Below, piece by piece: positions 50,951 to 59,300 of a stretch of 64,000 bases of DNA. This DNA comes from Nocardioides ginsengisegetis. GTDB taxonomy: Bacteria > Actinomycetota > Actinomycetes > Propionibacteriales > Nocardioidaceae. The stretch is taken from contig NZ_JACGXA010000001.1 of NCBI RefSeq assembly GCF_014138045.1, positions 3,705,001 to 3,769,000 on the forward strand, in the 5' to 3' direction. Positions within the stretch are counted from its first letter, which is position 1. Each line of letters begins with the position of its first letter. The notes beneath the pieces are model-generated. The model was not told the DNA's origin and made no database searches. It worked only from the letters and a program-made list of their open reading frames with translations. The translations under genes and the position numbers were made by a program.

Positions 50951-52246
50951 TCAGTCGATGACTCCGGGCGCGGCGCCCTCGTCATCGACCCAGTCCTGCT
51001 CGTCGTCGAAGAACTCCGTGCCCTTCTTCTTCGGGTCCTTCTTGTTCTTGCCGCCCTGGCCGCCGGAGGCTCCGGTGCCGCGGCCTCCGGCCGCACCGCG
51101 CGAGCCGGCCTTGCCGCCACCGCGGGTCCCGCCGCCGGCGCTGCGGGCCGACGAGGCGGCCCCGCTGCGGCCGCCGGCCGCGCCCTCCTCGGCGAGGCCG
51201 GAGCTGCGTCCCAGCGCACCGCGTGCGACGCCGGCGCTGCGCGAGCTGGCGCCGATCTTGCCGGAGCTGGCGCCGCCGGCGCTGGAGCCGGTGGGCACGG
51301 CCATCGGACCGCGTACGGCGCCGCCGATGCCGGTCATGCCGCCGATGGCGCCGCCGCCGACCGCGCCGGCGATGCCACCGGCGGTCGAGCCGGTGATGCC
51401 ACCGGGTCCGGTCGTCGGCACGCTCGCACCGGGGATGCCGGTGCTGGGCGTGGTCGGGTAGCCGTCGATCGGGGTCGCCGGGAGGCCGCTCTGACCGGTG
51501 CCGCCCCCGGTGTCGTGGTTCGGGTCGTGCGGGTCGTAGCCCGGGTCACCCCCACCGTCCGTGGGAGGCACGTGGTGCCCGGTGCCGGTCGGGACGTGCC
51601 CGCCGGTGGGCGTGTAGTGGTGGGTGCCCGTCGGCGTCCGCGAGCCGCCACCCGGAGTCGTGCCCCCGCCGCCTCCACCGGAGCCGGTCGGGCTCGTGGG
51701 GCCGGTCGGCTGCGGATCGGGCTTGCCGTGGACCCCCATCATCTTCTCGGTGGCTGCGGCGTAGACCGTGTCCATGTGGGTGTTGGCGGCGGCGGCGTCG
51801 CTCTCCCGCTTGGAGGCGGCGGCGTTGTGAGTCGCCAGTGCGGAGTGGTAGGCCCGCTGCTGGTCGACGTCGTCCTGGTGGCTGGAGCCTGGAGTCGGCT
51901 GGGGCGCCGTCGGCGCCGGGCCGAGGGGGTTCTCGTCCAGCTGACGCTTGACGTTCTGAGCATGAACGATGGCTCCGTGGGCCATCGTCAGCGCGTCGCT
52001 GGCGTCCTTCATCTGCTGTGCGCGATCGGAGACCTTCTTCGAAACCTGCCGAAACGCGATCTCAGCCCTGGACCCGGTTTCGCCGAGCTGGTCACCCATG
52101 GGCCCGGCGGCGTTGTGCAGCGTCAAGGAGATGGTCCGGAGTGCACCACTCCCGACGTTCCACGCGTGCTGGGCCGCCGTGACGGCTTCCTCGCTCGAGG
52201 TGTCGACGATGGAGCGCAGCTTCGCCTCATGGGGGCCGTGGTTCAT
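50951..52246 (-). CDS. Candidate T7SS substrate with low-complexity and acidic tail
   Basis: 431 aa. Residues 1-165 look like a long helical hairpin (VSKKVSDRAQQMKDASDALT, AATEKMMGVHG), similar to LXG/PPE-type secretion partners, with a tryptophan turn HAWNVGSGA. Residues 170-395 are Gly/Pro/Thr/Ser rich, and the end reads KKKGTEFFDDEQDWVDDEGAAPGVID, an acidic tail with Trp and a terminal PGVID. Related acidic tails occur on helical proteins in other actinobacterial T7SS loci. Overlaps the 151-aa gene by four bases. No enzyme domain seen. Confidence 0.7.
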   Translation of the reverse strand: MNHGPHEAKLRSIVDTSSEEAVTAAQHAWNVGSGALRTISLTLHNAAGPMGDQLGETGSRAEIAFRQVSKKVSDRAQQMKDASDALTMAHGAIVHAQNVKRQLDENPLGPAPTAPQPTPGSSHQDDVDQQRAYHSALATHNAAASKRESDAAAANTHMDTVYAAATEKMMGVHGKPDPQPTGPTSPTGSGGGGGGTTPGGGSRTPTGTHHYTPTGGHVPTGTGHHVPPTDGGGDPGYDPHDPNHDTGGGTGQSGLPATPIDGYPTTPSTGIPGASVPTTGPGGITGSTAGGIAGAVGGGAIGGMTGIGGAVRGPMAVPTGSSAGGASSGKIGASSRSAGVARGALGRSSGLAEEGAAGGRSGAASSARSAGGGTRGGGKAGSRGAAGGRGTGASGGQGGKNKKDPKKKGTEFFDDEQDWVDDEGAAPGVID

Positions 52247-52698
52247 CGCCGGCCACCTCCGTTGCCGAGGTAGTGGTTGCGCGACTCGTGGTTGCGCTGA
52301 TCCGCCTCGGAGTGGCGCGTCGAGCCGACGATCGCCTCCACGGCCTGGCGACCGCGGGTGAGGTCGTCTGCAGTCGAGGTGTCCGCCTGCTCGATGAGCT
52401 TCTCCGCGGTGACGATGCCGTCGCGGAAGCGCGTGAGGTCCTCGAGCAAGCCCGTCAATGTGTCGCTGATGACTTCATGCGCCAAGGAGTGGTGCCGCCC
52501 GAGGGTGTTCCCCGACGGCGCACCACCGAAGGCTGACTCAGGCAGCGCGACGTCGCCGAACCGAATGCTCTCCAGTTCCTGGTGCGACGACCGCAACTGC
52601 GCCTTCACGCCGTCGAGGACGGACTGGTCGACCTTGATCTCGTCCGCGATGGACTGGATCACGTTCTCGATGCTGTTGAAGATCCCCATGAAGCCCAT
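52243..52698 (-). CDS. T7SS-associated helical protein (151 aa)
   Basis: Predicted alpha-helical: MGIFNSIENVIQSIADEIK, a mid-part FGDVALPESAFGGAPSG, then VISDTLTGLLEDLTRFRDGIVTAEK. The pattern (two helix regions around FG...ALP..AFG) is that of WXG100-related secretion partners in actinobacteria. Probably secreted with, or chaperoning, the 431-aa protein because of the ATGA overlap. GGTGAG upstream is the ribosome site. Confidence 0.65.
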   Translation of the reverse strand: MGFMGIFNSIENVIQSIADEIKVDQSVLDGVKAQLRSSHQELESIRFGDVALPESAFGGAPSGNTLGRHHSLAHEVISDTLTGLLEDLTRFRDGIVTAEKLIEQADTSTADDLTRGRQAVEAIVGSTRHSEADQRNHESRNHYLGNGGGRR

Positions 52699-52799
52699 GG
52701 GCGCTCACCTACCCCGCTGGTGTTGACGAAGAACGCCCCCGACGGGGCCGGACCACCCGGCAGGTGGACCGACCCCGTCGAGGTCGCGATCCGGATCGA

Positions 52800-53096
52800 T
52801 CAGATGTCGAAGGACGCGGCGCCGCGCTGGTCGGCGGCCTTGTACTCGGCGTTGGACTGGTAGACCGTCTTGGAGGTCTCCTCCAGCAGGTTGCGCATGT
52901 CCTGGATGGCGCCGTCCCACTTGGCCTTGGCCGTGGTGTAGGCCTGCTGGGCGCTACCGGACCAGTCGCTGCGCAGCGGCGCGAGCTCCTGCTCCAGGCG
53001 GTTGAGGCGGTCGTCGATGTCCTTGACCGTGCGGCCCATGTCCTCGGCCGCGGTGTCGAGGCCTGCGTGGTTGACGCGAAGTCCGTCGAGGCTCAT
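52800..53096 (-). CDS. WXG100-family protein (EsxA/EsxB-like, first)
   Basis: 98 aa from ATG 53096 with AGGAG eight bases upstream; GTG 53105 would add three residues. Two helices joined by the SDWSGSAQQAY turn containing W-x-G. The C-terminal part lacks an exact YxxxD/E signal: SNAEYKAAD is a good candidate (Y-K-A-A-D). Paired with the next gene as a secreted heterodimer. Confidence 0.9.
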   Translation of the reverse strand: MSLDGLRVNHAGLDTAAEDMGRTVKDIDDRLNRLEQELAPLRSDWSGSAQQAYTTAKAKWDGAIQDMRNLLEETSKTVYQSNAEYKAADQRGAASFDI

Positions 53097-53122
53097 TTCA
53101 GTCACTCCTGTTCCTTGTCGGC

Positions 53123-53446
53123 TCAGCCGCCGAGGCGGCCGGCGGTCCGGTTGTAGTTGGCCGACTGGGCTTCGTCGGTGCTCATGTTGTCCTTCTCGGT
53201 GGACTGCAGCGAAGCCTCGAACTCGTTGAGCGCGTTCGTGATCACGTTCTGCTTCTCGGTCCACGCCTGGTGCAGCTGGAAGAACGCGGAGCCACCGGCT
53301 CCGGCCCACTTGCCCTGGAGCCCGGCGATCTGGCCGTCGAGCTTGCGGCTGAAGCCGTCGAAGTCCTTCTTTGCGTCGACCACCATGCCGGCGGCCTTGG
53401 AGAGCGTCTTCTCGCCCTGTCCCATTTCGGGAGCGTTGTTCGACAT
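53123..53446 (-). CDS. WXG100-family protein (EsxA/EsxB-like, second)
   Basis: 107 aa from ATG 53446 with AAGGAAA upstream. WxG turn GKWAGAGGSAF between two helices. The C-terminal end STDEAQSANYNRTAGRLGG has no clear YxxxD/E signal, so it may travel with its partner. 26 bases separate it from the other WXG100 gene. Confidence 0.9.
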   Translation of the reverse strand: MSNNAPEMGQGEKTLSKAAGMVVDAKKDFDGFSRKLDGQIAGLQGKWAGAGGSAFFQLHQAWTEKQNVITNALNEFEASLQSTEKDNMSTDEAQSANYNRTAGRLGG

Positions 53447-53580
53447 GTCGCCATTTCCTTCCCCCGTGGCGGCATGTCGCCGCTCGAGAATTTGATGGGT
53501 GTTTCGTTCGATACTCGTGCCGACCATGTGGCGCAGCCGACACCAGCGGTTTACCCGGGGCCCCGGGCACTAAACCTCCG

Positions 53581-54942
53581 CTAGACCTGCATGTGGATGG
53601 ACTCCCACACCGCGCGGAAGACGCCGGTCGCCACCAGCACCGACGCGACGGCGGCGGAGCCGCAGAGCGCCTCGGCGATCTCCGCCCGACGCGACCACCA
53701 GGCCGAGCGCCAGCCGCGCCCGGTGGCGACGGCCGCGACCAGCACCGCGACCGCGGTGGTGATGGCGATGCCCGCGAGCGGGGTGCCGGCGCCGGACCGC
53801 AACGAGGCCAGCGCGGAGACCAGCACCGCGGACCAGCAGACGAGGCCGGCCGTGCGGAGCAGGGCTCGGGCCGCGGCGTGGCGGTAGCTGCGTCCGGCCA
53901 GGACCAGGCCGCAGCCGCAGAGCAGCACGAGGCACCGGGCACCCACCCGGTCGAGGGACAGCGTGGCAGTCCCGAGGAGCAGGGGCGCGGAGACGGACGT
54001 GACGGCCAGGATCGCGACGGCGTACGCCGTGACGATGCGGGTGCCCCGGGCGGCCACGGTCGCGACCGCGGAGGGCGGCACGACCGAGCGGCCGCGCCGG
54101 CCGGTCGCCCGCTCCCGGGCGGACCACGCGTTGACGGCGAGACGTTCGAGGTCGATGAGGTACTGGTCGGGCACGTCCACGGCGAAGCCGGGCACGAAGC
54201 GCGCGGCCAGCATGGCCGCGACCAGCAGCAGCGCCCAGGGCACGCGCGGCGGGAAGCCCAGCAGGGCGGCCAGGCCGGTGACGGCGAAGACCGCGACGCC
54301 CACCGTCACCCAGACCTTCAGTGCCTCCTCGTTGCGGCGGTCGAGGGTGCGTGCGACGGCCGCCGCGACGGCCGCGACCAGCGCGGCCACGCCGAGGACG
54401 GTGGGGATGCGGGCCGGCTGGGGATCCCAGGCGAGCACGAACGCCGCCGACCCGGCGTACGCCGGCACGGCGAGCAAGCGGTGGGCGGCGTACCGCCCGA
54501 GGGGTACGACGCCCACGACCGCCGCGGCGACCAGCAGCAGGACCGTGGCCTCGCGTTGGGCGTCGGAGCCTGACCGGGCGGCGAACCAGGCCGCGAGGAC
54601 GGCCACGACGACCGCTCCCGCGAACCACACCACGGAGAGCGGGCCGGGCCGGTCCTCGCGCGGGTGGGTCTCCCGGGGGAGCACCGAGCCACCGAGGCGC
54701 TGGACCTCGGTGGTGGCGACGAGGACCGAGCCCGTGCCGATGCCGACGTCGGCGAGCGCGACGTCCGGCTGCAGGTGCTGGCCGAGGCGGGTGTAGAGGA
54801 CGGGGACCGCGGCGAGGCCGGACTGCTCGGCGTACTCCCGGGCGACGTCGGTCGCGGCCGCTCCGGCCGGCACGAGGAGGTCGAGGACCCCCAGAGGACC
54901 GTGGACGCTGAGGGCCAGGCTGCCCCCGGTCGCTGCCGCCAC
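53581..54942 (-). CDS. Second EccD-like T7SS channel protein
   Basis: 453 aa from GTG 54942. N-terminal ubiquitin-like domain (LALSVHGPLGVLDLLVPAGA through about residue 85) and about 11 membrane helices, the EccD layout. It contains PDQYLIDLERLAVNAWSARE, a helical linker in a long cytoplasmic loop. Distinct from the 450-aa EccD downstream. First gene of the minus-strand T7SS run, divergent from the lipoproteins. Two EccD forms could make a heterodimer in each pore subunit. Confidence 0.85.
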   Translation of the reverse strand: MAAATGGSLALSVHGPLGVLDLLVPAGAAATDVAREYAEQSGLAAVPVLYTRLGQHLQPDVALADVGIGTGSVLVATTEVQRLGGSVLPRETHPREDRPGPLSVVWFAGAVVVAVLAAWFAARSGSDAQREATVLLLVAAAVVGVVPLGRYAAHRLLAVPAYAGSAAFVLAWDPQPARIPTVLGVAALVAAVAAAVARTLDRRNEEALKVWVTVGVAVFAVTGLAALLGFPPRVPWALLLVAAMLAARFVPGFAVDVPDQYLIDLERLAVNAWSARERATGRRGRSVVPPSAVATVAARGTRIVTAYAVAILAVTSVSAPLLLGTATLSLDRVGARCLVLLCGCGLVLAGRSYRHAAARALLRTAGLVCWSAVLVSALASLRSGAGTPLAGIAITTAVAVLVAAVATGRGWRSAWWSRRAEIAEALCGSAAVASVLVATGVFRAVWESIHMQV

Positions 54943-55013
54943 GTCGCCCCCCGGTCGTCGACGACGGGCGCCCGCCGCCCGTCGTCACGCAGGGTAGTCG
55001 CTCCTCGGCGCCC

Positions 55014-55025
55014 CGCCTATCATCG
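55014..55025 (+). promoter_or_regulatory. Shared promoter-like element CGCCTATCATCG (copy 1)
   Basis: Contains TATCAT, a -10-like hexamer, upstream of the first lipoprotein. Identical to 56255-56266 upstream of eccC. Confidence 0.5.
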
Positions 55026-55056
55026 CCCGCACAGCCCAATCTCTCGGGGGGGACAC

Positions 55057-55629
55057 ATGACCACGACACGCCGCGCCCGCACCACCGGCGTCGCCACCGC
55101 CCTGCTCGTCGCCGCCGCGATGCTCTCGGGCTGTGGCGGCAAGGACGCCGCCGCCGACCCTCCCACCGCGTCGGCGGATGCATCCTCGACGTCCGACCCT
55201 TCCATGAGCGCCTCCGCCTCTCCGGCGAGTGGTCCGCTTCTCGACAGCGACGTGGTGTCTCTGCACGCCCCCTCGGGCTGGAAGGTCACCGAAGGCGGCG
55301 GCCATGTCCTTGCCGAGGACGAGACGGCCCTGTCGGTCATTCAGCTCGACGTCATCGACAACTACGGCCAAGAGTTCACCCTGCAACAGCTGGCCCGGCA
55401 GGACCTGCAAGCGGCGGCGGTGCAGTCGCCCAAGGTCGAGGAGCCGGTGACGGTGGCCGCCCAGGCGGCGTACCACGTCACCGGGATGGCCGACTCGACC
55501 CGCCATTACGAGGGTTTCGGGTTCCGGCTCGGGGACCGATCGATCTACGTCGGGTTCACGCTGGCCGGCTCGCCGACCCATCGGCAGCAGGTCGTCGACT
55601 CCGTCCTCGCCACCGTCGTGCTCAAGTGA
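55057..55629 (+). CDS. T7SS-locus lipoprotein 1 (PsbP/Mog1-like)
   Basis: 190 aa. Lipobox LSGC (Cys27) then a Ser/Ala-rich linker and a compact domain: VSLHAPSGWKVTEGG, LSVIQLDVIDNY, VDSVLATVVLK. The pattern resembles PsbP/Mog1-like lipoproteins of the LpqN type. Paralogue of the next gene; sits between the two T7SS arms. Role in the locus unknown. Confidence 0.75.
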   Translation: MTTTRRARTTGVATALLVAAAMLSGCGGKDAAADPPTASADASSTSDPSMSASASPASGPLLDSDVVSLHAPSGWKVTEGGGHVLAEDETALSVIQLDVIDNYGQEFTLQQLARQDLQAAAVQSPKVEEPVTVAAQAAYHVTGMADSTRHYEGFGFRLGDRSIYVGFTLAGSPTHRQQVVDSVLATVVLK

Positions 55630-56222
55630 TGAGTCGTCCACCCGCGACGCCCGGCGCCCGCATCCTCGGCGCTGCCGCCGCACTGCTCGTTTCCATCTCG
55701 ATGCTGTCCGGCTGTGGCAGCAAGGACGCCGCCGCCGCCGACCCGCCCGCGTCGTCGGGCTCCTCCTCGTCCGACTCGTCCCCGGCTTCACCGAGCCCGT
55801 CGGTGGAGCCCGCGAGCGGCGGGCTGCTCGACACCGCGACCGCCTCGGTCAACGCGCCGCAGGGGTGGGCCGTCAGCACGCTGGTCAAGAACCAGACCGT
55901 CGACGCCGTGACCGACAACGGGCTCTCGGTCGTGGGGCTCAGCGTGATCAGCACCTTCGGCGCGGAACCTTCCCTCCAGCAGATGGCCCGGCTCGACATC
56001 CGCACCGGCAGCTACACCCACGGTCAGGTCATGCCCGAGGCCGAGGTGGCCGGGGAGCCGGCCTTCCACGTGCACGGCAAGGCCACGATCGGGACGACGT
56101 ACGACGCCTACGGCCTCGAGCACGACGGCCACACCGTCACCGTGGTCTTCAAGCTCCACGAGACCTTGAAGAATCCCCAGGAGATCATCGACTCCGTCCT
56201 CGCCACCGTCGCGCTGAAGTAG
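55629..56222 (+). CDS. T7SS-locus lipoprotein 2 (paralogue)
   Basis: 197 aa. Lipobox LSGC and KDAAAADPP nearly repeat those of lipoprotein 1; the end DSVLATVALK matches too, while the middle has diverged (VNAPQGWAVSTL, LSVVGLSVIS). A tandem duplication. The ATG overlaps the previous stop (TGATG), giving translational coupling. Lies directly upstream of eccC. Confidence 0.75.
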   Translation: MSRPPATPGARILGAAAALLVSISMLSGCGSKDAAAADPPASSGSSSSDSSPASPSPSVEPASGGLLDTATASVNAPQGWAVSTLVKNQTVDAVTDNGLSVVGLSVISTFGAEPSLQQMARLDIRTGSYTHGQVMPEAEVAGEPAFHVHGKATIGTTYDAYGLEHDGHTVTVVFKLHETLKNPQEIIDSVLATVALK

Positions 56223-56254
56223 CAGCCGCCGGCCATGTCCCCCGGCACGAGTCG

Positions 56255-56266
56255 CGCCTATCATCG
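56255..56266 (+). promoter_or_regulatory. Shared promoter-like element CGCCTATCATCG (copy 2)
   Basis: Lies 73 bases upstream of the eccC GTG; same 12 bases as 55014-55025. Confidence 0.5.
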
Positions 56267-56338
56267 TCGGGCAGTCGCAGGTGGTCGCGGCAATCGGGAC
56301 CGATCATCTTCACGGGGAACAGCACCAGGGGGACATGA

Positions 56339-59300
56339 GTGAGTACGACGCTTCGCGGGGGACGGGTCGACGAGCCCGAGATGCCCACCGGCCAGATCGT
56401 GCTCCAGCCGCCCCCGGAGATCGAGCCCAACGAGGGCGCCAGCGGCGTGCTCATGAACGCCATCCCGATGCTCGGCAGCCTCGGCTCGATCGTGCTGGTC
56501 GCGTCGATGGGCTCCTCGGCCGGCGGGCGTGGCTACATCGCGGCGGGCATGTTCCTCTTCGCCACGCTCGGCTTCATCATCGTCCAGCTCGACCGGCAGC
56601 GTAAGCAGCGCACCCAGCAGGTCACCGGCTCGCGCACGGAGTACCTCCGCTACCTCGGCAACGTCCGCAAGATCGCCCGCGACGCCGCCGACCAGCAGCG
56701 CCGGGCGCTGACCTGGCACCACCCCGACCCGGCCGCGCTGCCCGCGATCGCCGAGGAGCGCTCCCGGGTCTGGGAGCACGGCGCGACCGACCCGCAGTTC
56801 CTGCACGTCCGCTACGGCCTGTGCGCCCAGCCGCTGTCCCTCGAGCTGGTGCCGCCGGAGAGCGCGCCCATCGACCAGGTCGACCCGGCCGCGGCGTCCG
56901 CGCTGCACCGGCTCCTGGTCGTGCACCGACTCCAGCCCGACCTCCCCGCCTCCATCGACCTGCGTGCCTTCGACCGGGTCGAGATCTGCGGCGGTGAGGA
57001 GGAGGCTCGCTCGCTGGCCCGGGCGATGATCTGCTCGGCCACCGCCTTCCACTCCCCCGAGCACCTGGTCGTCGCGGTGCTCTCCTCGGAGCAGAACCTC
57101 GCCCACTGGGACTGGGTCAAGTGGCTGCCGCACGCGCTCAGCGGCCGGCAGTCCGACGCCGTCGGGCCGATGCGCCTGGTGACGACCAACCTCGCCGACC
57201 TGGCCGCCCTGCTGCCGCCGGACCTGAGCGAGCGACCGCGGTTCGGCGCCGACGAGCGACCGGCGACGCCGCACATCCTGCTGGTCGTCGACGGCGCGAC
57301 GCTGCCGCCCGGCAACCACGTCATCCCGCCCGACGGCCTGCACGGCGTCACCCTGCTCGACCTGCCTGCCCGGTGGGACGAGCTCGACGACGCCAGCCGG
57401 CTGCGGATCCAGGTCGACGGCCCGCCCGCCGCCGACGGGCGCCCCAGCGTGGCGGCACTCCGGCTGCGCGAGGAGCCGATCCGGGCGCGGGCCGACCAGT
57501 GCGACCCGGCCACCGCCGAGGCCTTCGCGCGCCGGCTGACCCCCCTCCACACGATCGCCTCCGGTCCCGCGGAGGGCACCGCCGGCGAGATCACCGGTCC
57601 GACCGACTTCATGGAGCTGCTCGCGCTGGGCGACGTACGCACCTTCGACCCGGCCGCCGCGTGGCGCCCGCGCCCGGCCCGCGACCGGCTCCGCGTGCCG
57701 ATCGGCCTCGGCGAGGGCGGCGGCATGGTGCACCTGGACATCAAGGAGTCCGCCCAGCAGGGCATGGGCCCCCACGGCCTGGTCATCGGCGCGACCGGCT
57801 CGGGCAAGTCGGAGTTCCTGCGCACGCTCGTGCTCGGCCTGGCCATGACGCACTCCCCCGAGCAGCTCAACATGGTGCTCGTCGACTTCAAGGGCGGCGC
57901 GACGTTCGCCGGCATGTCCGAGATGCCGCACGTCTCCGCGGTGATCACCAACCTGGCGCAGGAGCTCACCCTCGTCGACCGCATGCAGGACGCCCTGTCG
58001 GGCGAGATGGTGCGCCGCCAGGAGCTGCTCCGGGAGGCCGGCAACTTCGCCTCGATCCGCGACTACGAGAAGGCGCGGGCCGCGGGCGAGGACCTCGAGC
58101 CGATGCCGTCGCTGTTCATCGTGGTCGACGAGTTCTCCGAGATGCTGTCGGCCAAGCCGGAGTTCATCGACCTCTTCGTCGCCATCGGCCGGCTCGGCCG
58201 GTCGCTCGGGCTGCACCTCCTGCTCGCCTCGCAGCGGCTCGAGGAGGGCCGGCTCCGTGGCCTGGAGTCGCACCTGTCCTACCGGGTCGGCCTGCGCACC
58301 TTCAGCGCCGGCGAGTCCCGCTCGGTGCTCGGCGTCCCGGACGCCTACGAGCTGCCGCCGATCCCCGGCCTGGGCTACCTCAAGCCCGACCCGACCTCGA
58401 TGCTGCGCTTCAAGGCGGCCTACGTCTCCGGGCCGCCGTCGGGTCGTCAGCGGGTCCGCCGTGACGAGGGCGGCCACCTCCAGGGCATCCTGCCGTTCAC
58501 GATCTCCGAGGTGCACACCCTCGACGTGTCCGAGCCGGAGCCGGAGGTCGTCGCGGCCCCCGAGCAGGGTGAGCAGGCCTCGCTGCTGGACATCGCGGTC
58601 GACCACATGGTCGGCCACGGCCCCGCCGCCCACCAGGTCTGGCTGCCGCCGCTCGACGTCCCCGACACCCTCGACGACCTGATGCCCGACCTCACCGAGG
58701 ACCCCGTCCTCGGCCTGGTCTCGCCGCAGTGGCGCGGCCTGGGCGGCCTGGTCATCCCGCTCGGCACGGTCGACCGCCCGCGCGAGCAGCGCCGCGACAC
58801 CCTGACCGTCAACCTCAGCGGCGCCAGCGGTCACGTCGCGGTCGTCGGCGGTCCCCGCAGCGGCAAGAGCACGCTCCTGCGCACCATCGTCACCAGCTTG
58901 GCGCTGACCAGCACGCCGCTGGAGACCCAGGTCTTCGTGCTCGACTTCGGCGGCGGCACGTTCGCGCCGATGGCCCAGCTGCCCCACGTCTCGGGCGTCG
59001 GCACCCGCTCCGAGCCCGACGTCGTACGCCGGATCCTCGCCGAGGTCATCGGCATCGTGGACCGGCGCGAGGCCTACTTCCGCGCCAACGGGATCGACTC
59101 GATCGAGACCTACCGGTCGCGCCGCGCCCAGGGCCGCACCGACGACGGCTACGGCGACGTGTTCCTCGTCGTCGACGGCTGGAGCACGCTCCGGGCCGAC
59201 TTCGACGACATCGAGATCGAGCTGCAGCAGCTCGCCTCCCGCGGCCTGACCTTCGGCCTGCACATCATCACCGGCGCATCCCGCTGGGCCGACTTCCGCG

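Noticed and set aside
56335-56400. ATG at 56335 as eccC start, implying a frameshift
   Set aside because: GTG at 56339 gives an EccC-like N-terminus (proline-rich LQPPPEI segment) in the correct frame, so no frameshift is needed.
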